DNA from: Clostridia bacterium
GTDB taxonomy: Bacteria > Bacillota > Clostridia > Oscillospirales > CAG-272
Direction of reading: 5' to 3'
DNA: 21,059 nt
Assembly: GCA_900769475.1 (NCBI GenBank)
Contig: CAAGGQ010000181.1
Location: forward strand, 1 to 21,059
The notes below the pieces were generated by a model that did not search any database, was not told the origin of the DNA, and saw only the letters and a program-made list of their open reading frames with translations. Shown piece after piece: positions 14,227 to 21,059 of this stretch; within the stretch, counting starts at the first letter, position 1; each line of letters opens with the position of its first letter. The translations under genes were made by a program, and so were the position numbers.

Positions 14227-14913
14227 ATGCTACTGACCCTTTTTACCCTGTTGATGCGCGTCCTTCATTTTACCTTGGGGATCGGCACGCCCCCAAATTT
14301 TCCACCACCCCTCCCCCACACCCAGGAGCGAGATTGCTTCCTTGCCGCCGAGGGCGGTGACGAGAGCGCCCGCCAAAAGCTGATCCTCCACAATCTTCGG
14401 TTGGTATCCCACATTGTAAAAAAATACTATTCCACCGCAAAAAATCCCGAGGATCTGGTGTCCATCGGCACTATTGGACTGGTGAAGGCTGTGGATACCT
14501 TCAACATCCGCAACGGAGCCAAATTTGCTACCTACGCCTCCAAATGTATCCAGAACGAGATTCTGATGCATTTTCGCTCGCAAAAAAAGCTGGCCGCCGA
14601 GGTTTCCATTAACGAAACCATTGATATGGATCGGGACGGCAATCCTCTGACCTACATTGACGTAATCTGCTGTGAGGAGGACATCTCCGACGAGGTGGAT
14701 AAAAAAATGACCATGCACAAAATGCGCCTGTACATGGACGCCTGTCTCACTCCACGGGAAAGACAGATTCTGGTGATGCGCTACGGACTGGACGGGATCC
14801 CGGCGCAGACCCAACATGAGATTGCCGCCAAGCTGAACATTTCCCGCTCCTATGTTTCCCGCCTGGAAAAGGGTGCGCTGGAAAAACTACGGGAGCGTTT
14901 GGAAACGCCGTAA
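14227..14913 (+). CDS. sigK: Mother-cell sporulation sigma factor SigK (with pro-sequence)
   Basis: This 228-aa sigma-70 family protein has region 2 spanning NLRLVSHIVKKYY (56-68), DLVSIGTIGLVKAVDTF (76-92), KFATYASKCIQNEILMHF (99-116), and region 4 with LTPRERQILVMRYGLDG and the HTH ISRSYVSRLEKGALEKL. These signatures match SigK better than SigE. The first 20 or so residues (MLLTLFTLLMRVLHFTLGIG) are hydrophobic and are followed by NFPPPLP, as in pro-SigK of Bacillus, where a membrane protease removes about 20 residues. The gene is continuous, with no skin-type interruption. AGAGG lies about 8 nt before ATG. A longer in-frame reading back to 13840 would run antisense through the PFK gene and is rejected. 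No terminator is visible before trmB. Confidence 0.9.
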   Translation: MLLTLFTLLMRVLHFTLGIGTPPNFPPPLPHTQERDCFLAAEGGDESARQKLILHNLRLVSHIVKKYYSTAKNPEDLVSIGTIGLVKAVDTFNIRNGAKFATYASKCIQNEILMHFRSQKKLAAEVSINETIDMDRDGNPLTYIDVICCEEDISDEVDKKMTMHKMRLYMDACLTPRERQILVMRYGLDGIPAQTQHEIAAKLNISRSYVSRLEKGALEKLRERLETP

Positions 14914-14945
14914 AAACGATCCGACGGAGATTTGGAAAATTCTTC

Positions 14946-14974
14946 TTGAAAAAGCGTGACAAATATGCTATAAT
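14946..14974 (+). promoter_or_regulatory. trmB: SigA-type promoter of the trmB operon
   Basis: TTGAAA (14946-14951), a 17-bp spacer and TATAAT (14969-14974) with a TGC extended -10. It lies 42 nt before trmB and lets the housekeeping genes be expressed independently of sigK. Confidence 0.82.
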
Positions 14975-15016
14975 AGTTCTATTCAGAAATTCAACGCAAA
15001 AAAGGAATCGAAAATT

Positions 15017-15664
15017 ATGAGAATGCGAAGAAAAAAGCACGGTGCCGAGCGCATTGCCGCCTGCTCCGAGATCCGTATCACCCCACCGGAGGAAGGATGC
15101 ATTGATCTTTCCGCGTCCTTTCCCGTTCCCCGCCCCATTCATTTGGAGATTGGATGCGGCAAGGGCGATTTTGCCGTGGGCATGGCGGCAAAGCATCGGG
15201 AAACCAACTTTATTGCCATGGAGCGCGTTCCCGACGTGGCCTGCATTGCCCTGGAAAAGGCCATGGCCGCCAAGGATAGCCGTCCGGATAACCTTCGCAT
15301 CCTCATTGGTGACGCCCGCAATCTGACCGAGTGGTTTGAGCAACACAGCGTGGATTGCATCTATTTGAATTTCAGCGATCCCTGGCCCAAAAAAGGCTAC
15401 GCCAAGCGCCGCCTGACCCACGAAGGCTTTTTGGAGCTCTACCGCAAGATCTTGGTGCCCCACGGCATGCTGAAGTTGAAAACCGACAACCAGGGACTCT
15501 TTGATTTCAGCCTGGAGCAGTTTGCCCTCTGCGGTCTCACCGTAGAATGGCAGAGCCGCGACCTCCACGCCTCGGAGCAGGCCGCCGACAATATCATGAC
15601 CGAATACGAGCGCAACTTCTCCGAAAAGGGTCAGGTCATCTATTCGGCATGGGTCCGTTTTTAA
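15017..15664 (+). CDS. trmB: tRNA (guanine-N7-)-methyltransferase
   Basis: This 215-aa SAM-dependent enzyme makes m7G46 in tRNA. The SAM-binding motif is LEIGCGKGDF (43-52), followed by FIAMERV, then NFSDPWPKKGYAKRRLT, which carries the family's catalytic/tRNA-binding DPWPKxxHxKRR-type motif, and LKTDNQGLFDFS. Here the usual HxKRR reads YAKRR, a mild variation. AAAGGAA lies 10 nt before ATG. It is the first gene of a tightly packed operon; the nitroreductase starts 10 nt downstream. Confidence 0.95.
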   Translation: MRMRRKKHGAERIAACSEIRITPPEEGCIDLSASFPVPRPIHLEIGCGKGDFAVGMAAKHRETNFIAMERVPDVACIALEKAMAAKDSRPDNLRILIGDARNLTEWFEQHSVDCIYLNFSDPWPKKGYAKRRLTHEGFLELYRKILVPHGMLKLKTDNQGLFDFSLEQFALCGLTVEWQSRDLHASEQAADNIMTEYERNFSEKGQVIYSAWVRF

Positions 15665-15674
15665 GGAGATTACC

Positions 15675-16247
15675 ATGTTAAAAGATCTGATACTGAAAAA
15701 TCGAAGCTACCGCAGCTTTGACGAGAGCGTGAAGATCTCCCGCGAGATGCTGGCCTCCTTCGTGGATTGCGCTCGTCTTTCCCCCTCCAGCATCAATTTG
15801 CAGATGCTGAAGTTCCGCTTGGTAACCACCGAGGAAGAATGTGCCTGTCTCCTGGCCAACACTCGCTGGGCCGGCAAGATCACCGACCTCAAGCTGCCTC
15901 CTCCGGGACACGCTCCCACGGCTTACATCGTGATCTGCTCCGACGCCTCTGTAGTCTCCACGGCAGAGCGGTTTCAAAAGGACGTGGGCATTTGTGCTCA
16001 ATCTATCATGCTTGCCGCCACCGAGGCAGGCTTTGGTGGCTGTATGATCGGTAGCTTTTCGGAAAAAGAGCTGAAGAAATCACTGGCACTTCCCGACACT
16101 CTAACCCCGGTACTGGTGCTGGCGCTGGGCAAGCCCGACGAGGTGGTGGAGATCGTTCCCCCCGCCGCCGACGGCTCAGTGACCTACTATCGGGAAAACG
16201 GCATCCACTACGTACAAAAACGAAATCTGGAGGATCTGATCCTTTGA
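15675..16247 (+). CDS. Nitroreductase-family flavoprotein
   Basis: This 190-aa protein has the nitroreductase FMN fold. The FMN-phosphate motif is near the start (KNRSYRSFDES, 8-18), followed by ARLSPSSINLQ (33-43), a central QSIMLAATEAGFGGCMIGSF helix-and-loop and a final VLALGKPDE strand. It is in the short subgroup (about 170-200 aa), probably a cytoplasmic FMN-dependent NAD(P)H oxidoreductase. The substrate cannot be told. AAGGAG sits 6 nt before ATG. It lies between two tRNA-modification genes, coupled to truB by an overlapping stop/start. Confidence 0.9.
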   Translation: MLKDLILKNRSYRSFDESVKISREMLASFVDCARLSPSSINLQMLKFRLVTTEEECACLLANTRWAGKITDLKLPPPGHAPTAYIVICSDASVVSTAERFQKDVGICAQSIMLAATEAGFGGCMIGSFSEKELKKSLALPDTLTPVLVLALGKPDEVVEIVPPAADGSVTYYRENGIHYVQKRNLEDLIL

Positions 16248-17173
16248 TGAATTCCAAAATCACCGCGGAGTTCGAGCCCTCGGGCGTACTAATCGTACAC
16301 AAGCACAAGGGCGTGACCTCTCATGACATTGTAAACAAGGTGCGCCGCCTCTATCACACCCGCCGCGTGGGACACACCGGAACCCTGGATCCCTTGGCCA
16401 CCGGCGTGCTGGTGATACTGATCGGACGGGCCGCCAAGGCCTCAGAATATCTTTCCCACGATGAAAAATGCTACCGTGCCCATCTACGCCTGGGATTGAC
16501 CACCGATTCCGAGGACGTTACCGGAACGGTACTGACGCAAACCCACGAGATCCCTCCTTTTTCGGCTCTGCAGGGGCTCCTGCCGCGCTTTCGCGGAAAG
16601 ATCCAACAGACCCCTCCCATGTACAGCGCCTTGAAGGTGGGAGGCAAAAAGCTGGTGGACCTGGCACGGGAGGGCAAAACGGTGGAACGACAGCCCCGGG
16701 AGATCGAGATCTTTTCCCTGGAGGCTTCCCCAATTCCTCAGTCCTCTGATATTCTTCTGAACGTGCATTGCTCGGGGGGCACCTACATCCGTACTCTGTG
16801 CGCCGATCTTGGCGCGGCCCTGGGCTGTGGCGGCGTGATGGCCGAGCTCCAGCGCACCATGGCCTGCGGATTTTCCCTTTCCCAAGCCCACACCCTGGAC
16901 GATCTGGAGGAAATGACCGACGAGGAACGGCAAGCGGTGTTGATCCCCACCGAGGCGCTGTTTCAAAACCTCCCCCAGGTTCGGTTGCCCGCCTTTTATG
17001 AGAAGCTGTGCCGTAGCGGATGCGAGATCTATCTCGCAAAGCTCCGCGCAAAACATCCGGCCGGACAGCGGCTCCGACTCTGCAATGAAAACGGCGAATT
17101 CTTTGCCCTGGGTGAGGTATTCGACTACCCCGACGGCCTCGCAGTCAAGGCCATCAAAACCTTTGTTCTATAA
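16247..17173 (+). CDS. truB: tRNA pseudouridine-55 synthase
   Basis: This 308-aa TruB makes pseudouridine 55 in the tRNA T loop. KGVTSHDIVNKVRRL (21-35) precedes the catalytic motif GHTGTLDPLATGVL (42-55), with the nucleophile D48. Later motifs are QTPPMYSALKVGGKKLVDLAREG and CSGGTYIRTLCADLGAALG, and a PUA-like C-terminal domain ends the protein. The ATG at 16247 overlaps the nitroreductase stop (TGATG). A TTG at 16244 is in frame and closer to GGAGG (16229-16233), so the true start may be one codon earlier. The gene ends at a bidirectional terminator. Confidence 0.95.
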   Translation: MNSKITAEFEPSGVLIVHKHKGVTSHDIVNKVRRLYHTRRVGHTGTLDPLATGVLVILIGRAAKASEYLSHDEKCYRAHLRLGLTTDSEDVTGTVLTQTHEIPPFSALQGLLPRFRGKIQQTPPMYSALKVGGKKLVDLAREGKTVERQPREIEIFSLEASPIPQSSDILLNVHCSGGTYIRTLCADLGAALGCGGVMAELQRTMACGFSLSQAHTLDDLEEMTDEERQAVLIPTEALFQNLPQVRLPAFYEKLCRSGCEIYLAKLRAKHPAGQRLRLCNENGEFFALGEVFDYPDGLAVKAIKTFVL

Positions 17174-17176
17174 AAA

Positions 17177-17240
17177 ACGGCGGAATGATCCAACTTCCTT
17201 ACCGGAAGCCGGGCAATTCCGCCGTATTTCTTTTATTTTT
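17177..17240. terminator. Bidirectional terminator between truB and the DUF1836 gene
   Basis: ACGGCGGAAT (17177-17186) pairs with ATTCCGCCGT (17216-17225), with a smaller CTTCC/GGAAG hairpin inside. The right side has a T-rich tract for the plus strand and the left side six A, giving six U on the minus strand. The two genes converge on it. Confidence 0.8.
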
Positions 17241-17248
17241 CTTTTGAA

Positions 17249-17827
17249 TCAGTTCTTCAGGCCGGCAAGAAGATCGTCGGCGTGGTGCTTCAAAAGGGCT
17301 GCGTAGTAGGTGATCACGATCACCTCTAAAGCCTTGTTCAAACGCTCGCGGGCACCTTCCACGGGAGCAACATAATCCTTGGTTACCCGCTCCACCAGCT
17401 TGTGCACCGAATTCAACGCGCAGGTATCGCTTTCCATCATGTAGGAAAGGATGCGGCAAATGTAATCGTAAAGCTCGGAATCGCAAATAATGTCATCGGA
17501 GCGGTCGTCCACCTTACCATTGATATACTGGATCAAATAGGCAATGTGCTCCAGCTGCATGCAGGAACGGAGCATGTTAATGATCAGAATATGCGCCACC
17601 TGATCCATGTTGTACTTTTTGAGTCGGCTGTTGGCCACCCAGCCGCGCTTGGTCCAGTTTTGCAGCGTGGAGCTATCAATACCGGAAATATCACGGATCT
17701 GCGTGAGCATAACCCCCTCGCTGATAAAAAATACCTTCTTTAAAAATTCCATACCGGTCAAGCCGTCCATATCGGAACGCTTGAGCTTGGTGCCGGGAAT
17801 CAATTCATCGTGCAACTGCAGATTCAT
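17249..17827 (-). CDS. DUF1836 family protein, probable DNA-binding regulator
   Basis: This 192-aa protein matches DUF1836. A MerR-like winged-helix segment around residues 38-75 (VMLTQIRDISGIDSSTLQNW, then KRGWVANSRLKKYN) is followed by a helical region with LIINMLRSCMQLEHIAYLIQYING. The C-terminal 90 residues are predicted helical and include two acidic stretches. Proteins of this family are small Firmicute cytosolic proteins assumed to regulate transcription; no target is known to me. AAGGAG is 8 nt before ATG and a good promoter is 43 nt upstream. It is monocistronic. Confidence 0.82.
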   Translation of the reverse strand: MNLQLHDELIPGTKLKRSDMDGLTGMEFLKKVFFISEGVMLTQIRDISGIDSSTLQNWTKRGWVANSRLKKYNMDQVAHILIINMLRSCMQLEHIAYLIQYINGKVDDRSDDIICDSELYDYICRILSYMMESDTCALNSVHKLVERVTKDYVAPVEGARERLNKALEVIVITYYAALLKHHADDLLAGLKN

Positions 17828-17869
17828 CTTTGCTTCTCCTTGTCTTTGACATTCTCTTATTCTGTGCTT

Positions 17870-17898
17870 ATTTTATCATACATTCAAGTGATTGTCAA
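17870..17898 (-). promoter_or_regulatory. SigA-type promoter of the DUF1836 gene
   Basis: On the minus strand, TTGACA (17898-17893), 17 bp and TAAAAT (17875-17870) with a TGA extended -10. It is correctly placed for the gene starting at 17827. Confidence 0.82.
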
Positions 17899-17943
17899 GC
17901 GTTTTTTTCTGAAAAGATGACAATAAATTGGAATTTTTTCTAC

Positions 17944-18996
17944 TCATTCCCCGTTGCTATTCCCCTCCAAAGAAGCAAATGCGCGCCCCAACGCGGCTCT
18001 GGCAAAAGGGATCCGACGGATCTCTGCCGCGGTGAACAGCTGCAACCGTCCTCGGGGCGTGATCGAGGTCAGCGCGCGTAAGGAACGCTCCCACAGGGCT
18101 CTTGCCAACAGATCCTCGGCGGAAAGTGCGGTCAACATCGTGGCAAAAGATTCCTCGGAGGCCAGCCGCAGCATGGGAAGGGGGTCCTCCGCACAGCTCC
18201 AGGCCAGGGACGGAAGCCCCACCTGGGTATTCAAATAGGAAAGCAATTTCACCGCCTCTTCGGCGTTACCTGAGATCCGAAGATGAAGCAGAGGCACCTC
18301 TCCATTCAACGCCACCAAGGCACCGCGGATGGCTTGGGTCAAAAGAATGGAAGTGTCCTCGTTCGATCGCTCCTGTTTGGCAAGGATCGTTCCCACCAGG
18401 TGCGGGTTGGGCGAGGAAAAACGGTACGTGGCAGGTAGGCAGAGAGAGAGCAGCCGGCCTCCCGCTTGAAGAAAGGTTCTTCCCTGCTCTTCCATAGAAC
18501 ATTTCCAGGCCTCCCAGGAGGGGGCAGAGGTCTTGGTTAATTCGTTTAGATCCCACACGGGACACGCCTCCCGGGGCAAGCTCTGCCAACGGGCAATGTT
18601 GCATCGCAGATGCACCTCGTTCCCCAGTCCTTGGGCTTGCAACGCCTGCCACAGGGTTCGCGGAGCGGCCTGTAATTGCTCGGCGGTCTGCCTCCACAAG
18701 GCATGGGCGTTTTCCGGAGTTGCGGGAGTATCTATGGCAAAGCAGGCCTTTAAAACAAAGGAAAGATATTGGGGTAGCCAATGCCCCTGCAGCAAGGGCA
18801 GGCTTTGGCAAAGCGTATTCCATTTTTCAAAGTCCGAGGCCGCGGCGCCAATCTCCCGCTCCCTTCTTCCGCAAAGGCGCAGGGTGCGCACGATCTCATC
18901 CCCCCAGATCAGCTCGGTGAGATTGGTCAAAATACGGCTCGGGGACACCTCCTCCGGGAGGATCCCGTAATCATAGACAAATTGCGTGTGCTCCAT
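17944..18996 (-). CDS. Diverged uronate isomerase-like protein, probably not a metal isomerase
   Basis: This 350-aa protein is not an obvious family member, but several segments line up in order with uronate isomerase (UxaC). They are LTELIWGDEIVRTLRLCG (26-43) for the xxWLxGDHYKWRxMR region, ASDFEKWNTL (53-62), HWLPQYLSFVLKACFAI (72-88) for the HWTHLELKRYFGI region, FLQAGGRLLSLCL (175-187) for FHEAGCRLSDHGL, and YLNTQVGLPSLAWSC near 258. The N-terminal HxH metal motif (usually DYHCHL) is replaced by DYGIL (9-13), and the DH of the later motif by LC. It is also about 100 residues shorter than usual UxaC. I infer a uronate-isomerase-derived protein that has lost catalysis. AAAGGAG is 6 nt before ATG. 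It is monocistronic with its own promoter. The family assignment is by eye and needs a profile search. Confidence 0.55.
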   Translation of the reverse strand: MEHTQFVYDYGILPEEVSPSRILTNLTELIWGDEIVRTLRLCGRREREIGAAASDFEKWNTLCQSLPLLQGHWLPQYLSFVLKACFAIDTPATPENAHALWRQTAEQLQAAPRTLWQALQAQGLGNEVHLRCNIARWQSLPREACPVWDLNELTKTSAPSWEAWKCSMEEQGRTFLQAGGRLLSLCLPATYRFSSPNPHLVGTILAKQERSNEDTSILLTQAIRGALVALNGEVPLLHLRISGNAEEAVKLLSYLNTQVGLPSLAWSCAEDPLPMLRLASEESFATMLTALSAEDLLARALWERSLRALTSITPRGRLQLFTAAEIRRIPFARAALGRAFASLEGNSNGE

Positions 18997-19038
18997 GTCC
19001 GGCTCCTTTCCTAAAATTCGTTGTGAGTATTTACGATT

Positions 19039-19067
19039 ATTGTATCACAAAAAGACGGTTCCGTCAA
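19039..19067 (-). promoter_or_regulatory. SigA-type promoter of the uronate isomerase-like gene
   Basis: On the minus strand, TTGACG (19067-19062), 17 bp and TACAAT (19044-19039) with a TGA extended -10. It lies 43 nt upstream of the ATG at 18996. Confidence 0.78.
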
Positions 19068-19116
19068 GAAATAGCAAAGAAATCCTTGCTAAATTACATT
19101 TTTTTTGCCCAGGGTG

Positions 19117-19145
19117 TAGACGAAACGCAATTTTTATGGTATACT
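19117..19145 (+). promoter_or_regulatory. Probable promoter of the MutS-like gene
   Basis: TAGACG (19117-19122), 17 bp and TATACT (19140-19145) with a TGG extended -10. It lies 48 nt before the ATG at 19194 and is divergent from the promoter at 19039-19067. The -35 is weaker than others in the window. Confidence 0.6.
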
Positions 19146-19193
19146 GAAAAAGGATATGCGCGCTTGCGCCAATGAAAGAAAGAGAGAACCACC

Positions 19194-20807
19194 ATGGATT
19201 TTACGGAATTCAGTTTAATTTACCCCAACGCCGAAACGCGTAGGAATCACGACAACGGAATCGGCGTACCCGACATTGATCTGTTCACCTTGCAGGAGCT
19301 GGGTCTTTTGGAGATCTTCAGCTTGAAGAACCGGGATCTTTCCGAGTTCTTTACCACCGATCCTGCCGTGATCACCTACCGCATGGCCACCTTTGACGAT
19401 ATGCTGCGCTGTGAGGCACTAACCGACATGCTGAACAAGCTGGTGCCCGTGCTCAACGATATTATGGAGCTGCGCCGCCTGGAGGCCGACAACGGAGATA
19501 CCAACGACTACCTCTCCAGCATCACCGAGATCGAGCTCTACGTTTCCAGTATTCAAGTCCTGCGTCAAGGGCTGTCCGCGGTCAAGGAGGAGCTCAAAAG
19601 CCCTGCGTTCACTTCTCTGAACGCCCTAATCACCGAGTTGGCCGAGAGTGAATACTACAAGGATCTGAACAGCAAGCTGGAGGAAATGACCCAGCGCGTG
19701 CGCGAGATCAAGAGCGTGACCATTGGCGTCAACCTGGATGCCCAGCTTCGTCCCTCCTCGGCAGGCGTCCTCTCCATCAATCCCGAAGCCTTTAAGTCGG
19801 GGGACGTGCTGGACAAGATCCTGCGCCTCAACTTTAAAAATGATAACTACACTTGCATTGCCAACCTGGTTCCCTTTGGAAAGAAGCAGTCCGAAAACCA
19901 GAAAATGGCCCTTTCCCTGGCCTTTAACAGCGCCATCAACGAGGTGTACAAGTCCTCTCTCAAGTCCTGGAAAAAGATCATTCAGACCTACGTGCTGGAA
20001 AACACCGAATTTCTTCTCAATCTCATGCCCGAATTCGAATTTTTGGTACGCGGCACCCAGATGCTGCGGGATCTGAGGGCGAAGGGCTGCCCCCTGATCA
20101 TCCCCGACATTCGCCCCATGGAGGAGCGCGCCTTTACCGCCAAGAATCTCTACAACCCCTGCGTGGCGCTGAAGATTGAGGACGAGATCGTTCCCAACGA
20201 TATGGTCTTCGACGAAAAGGCCACCATCTACGTGCTCACCGGCCCCAACCGCGGCGGTAAATCGGTGATCACCTGCGCGGTGGGTCTGGCTCAGGTCATG
20301 CTGCAGCTTGGTATGTACATCCCTGCAGAAAGCGCGTCCATCTCCCCGGTGGACGGCATTTATACCCACTTTCCCACCGGTGCCGAGGATACCATTGATA
20401 AGGGGCGCTTGGGCGAGGAATGTGCGCGCCTGGGCGAGATCTTTGATTGCGTGACCTCCCAGAGCCTGGTGCTGTTGGACGAGTCCCTTTCCTCCACGGG
20501 AAGCTACGAGGCCTCCTACATTGCCGCCGAGGTACTGGGGGGATTGGCCCACGTGGGATGCCGTTGCCTGTTCTCCACCCACCTGCACGAGCTGGCAGCA
20601 GAGATCGACAACATCAACCGTCGCTCCCTGGAAAATGGCGGTGTTGCCATTGACACCCTGGTGGCCGGCATTGTGGGCGAGGGCAAACGCTCCTTCCGCA
20701 TCACCCGCGCCAAGCCCGACGGCAAGAGCTATGCTCGGGACATTGCCCAGAGCTACGGCCTGACCTACGAAACCATCCTCAAGCGGGTGGAAGACGCCGA
20801 AGCGTAA
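19194..20807 (+). CDS. MutS-like ATPase lacking the mismatch-recognition domain
   Basis: This 537-aa protein has a MutS-type ABC ATPase at its C-terminus. Walker A is TGPNRGGKS (349-357), Walker B LVLLDES (425-431), followed by SLSSTGSYEASYIA, and the switch histidine lies in STHLHEL. The first 300 residues are helical and resemble the core/lever region (domain III). The mismatch-binding domain I and connector domain II of true MutS (about 850 aa) are missing, and there is no C-terminal Smr nuclease as in MutS2. The usual Walker A MGGKS reads RGGKS, and the Walker B continuation has DESLSS instead of DELGRG. It is therefore one of the short MutS-related families of unknown role, perhaps binding branched DNA. 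The ribosome binding site is weak (AGAGAG about 10 nt upstream). It is monocistronic. Confidence 0.85.
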   Translation: MDFTEFSLIYPNAETRRNHDNGIGVPDIDLFTLQELGLLEIFSLKNRDLSEFFTTDPAVITYRMATFDDMLRCEALTDMLNKLVPVLNDIMELRRLEADNGDTNDYLSSITEIELYVSSIQVLRQGLSAVKEELKSPAFTSLNALITELAESEYYKDLNSKLEEMTQRVREIKSVTIGVNLDAQLRPSSAGVLSINPEAFKSGDVLDKILRLNFKNDNYTCIANLVPFGKKQSENQKMALSLAFNSAINEVYKSSLKSWKKIIQTYVLENTEFLLNLMPEFEFLVRGTQMLRDLRAKGCPLIIPDIRPMEERAFTAKNLYNPCVALKIEDEIVPNDMVFDEKATIYVLTGPNRGGKSVITCAVGLAQVMLQLGMYIPAESASISPVDGIYTHFPTGAEDTIDKGRLGEECARLGEIFDCVTSQSLVLLDESLSSTGSYEASYIAAEVLGGLAHVGCRCLFSTHLHELAAEIDNINRRSLENGGVAIDTLVAGIVGEGKRSFRITRAKPDGKSYARDIAQSYGLTYETILKRVEDAEA

Positions 20808-20817
20808 CACAAAAACC

Positions 20818-20850
20818 GACCGCAAACGCATATGCGTTTGCGGTCTTTTT
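20818..20850. terminator. Palindromic bidirectional terminator
   Basis: A perfect 28-bp palindrome (20818-20845, centre CATATG) is followed by TTTTT on the plus strand and by GGTTTTT on the minus strand. It lies between the converging MutS-like and ABC transporter genes and can terminate both. Confidence 0.85.
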
Positions 20851-20885
20851 ACTTTATGGAAAAATCATTCAGCACCGTTGCTTAA

Positions 20886-21059
20886 TTATTCGTCCATCTT
20901 GGTCATTTCCCGCTGTGCCATCACCAGGCCGTAGTAGAGTCCTTTTTGCTCCATCAGCTCCTCGTGACTGCCGATTTCAGCAACCCGTCCCTTGTCCAGC
21001 ACCACCAATCTGGTGGCGTTGCGCAGGGTGGAAAGGCGATGGGCAATGGCAATGGTGGT
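20886..21059 (-). CDS. ABC exporter ATP-binding protein, C-terminal end (partial)
   Basis: Only the last 57 codons are in the window; the gene continues beyond 21059. The fragment starts TTIAIAHRLSTLRNATRLVV, with the H-loop histidine of an ABC ATPase in the AHRLST motif typical of fused type I exporters. It continues with VLDKGRVAEIGSHEELM and QKGLYYGLV, the standard end of this family. The stop is TAA at 20886-20888. It is too short to judge substrate or whether it is half of a heterodimer. Confidence 0.9.
   Translation of the reverse strand, partial: TTIAIAHRLSTLRNATRLVVLDKGRVAEIGSHEELMEQKGLYYGLVMAQREMTKMDE

Noticed and set aside
14747..15676. A 309-codon minus-strand frame opposite sigK and trmB
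   Set aside because: It crosses the trmB promoter and the ends of two well-supported genes; it is a shadow.
19626..20831. A 401-codon minus-strand frame opposite the MutS-like gene
   Set aside because: It lies antisense to Walker A and B codons of the real gene, has no start signals and would run into the shared terminator.
1..21059. Mobile element, CRISPR array or defence island
   Set aside because: No transposase, integrase, relaxase, direct-repeat array or known defence protein was seen; the genes are housekeeping, metabolic or regulatory.

Overview
The window looks like the chromosome of an anaerobic, spore-forming member of the Clostridia (Firmicutes). The evidence is a multi-subunit [FeFe]-hydrogenase operon, a SigK-type sporulation sigma factor, strong AGGAGG-type ribosome binding sites, consensus SigA promoters with 17-bp spacers, and a PPi-type phosphofructokinase. 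Genus cannot be fixed from the sequence. No tRNA, rRNA, IS element, integrase, prophage or CRISPR array was seen.

Layout. (1) 1-1253, plus strand: a consensus promoter, a 20-codon leader ORF and a strong intrinsic terminator precede a 74-aa HTH regulator, which is arranged like a gene under transcription attenuation. A separately promoted CrtO-like membrane protein follows. (2) 1324-9602, minus strand: a ten-gene operon reading hydC(nuoE-like), DRTGG protein, RsbW-like ATPase, HydS-like group C [FeFe]-hydrogenase homologue, second DRTGG protein, PHP phosphoesterase, GHKL ATPase, hndB, hydB, hydA. A perfect extended -10 promoter lies about 300 nt upstream of hydC, and a bidirectional terminator closes the operon. 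(3) 10027-14070, minus strand: PPi-type PFK, short-chain dehydrogenase, UDP-GlcNAc 2-epimerase and an esterase, running from one promoter to one strong terminator. (4) 14227-17173, plus strand: sigK with a hydrophobic pro-sequence, then trmB, a nitroreductase and truB. (5) 17249-18996, minus strand: a DUF1836 regulator and a diverged uronate-isomerase-like protein that appears to lack its metal-binding histidines. (6) 19194-20807, plus strand: a short MutS-like ATPase, followed by a 28-bp palindromic terminator and the 3' end of an ABC exporter gene on the minus strand.

How the genes work together. HydC, HydB, HydA and the small HndB match an NAD(P)-linked, probably electron-bifurcating group A hydrogenase that disposes of fermentative reductant as H2. 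Between the hydC gene and the other structural genes sits a six-gene block with no obvious catalytic place in the enzyme. It is centred on a hydrogenase-like Fe-S protein whose L1 motif reads SSACP, flanked on each side by a DRTGG protein plus an ATPase of the histidine-kinase/anti-sigma fold. My inference is that this is an H2- or redox-sensing regulatory module co-transcribed with its target. It is the best candidate here for an under-described system. Other leads are the leader-peptide attenuator at the left end and the uronate-isomerase-like probable pseudoenzyme.
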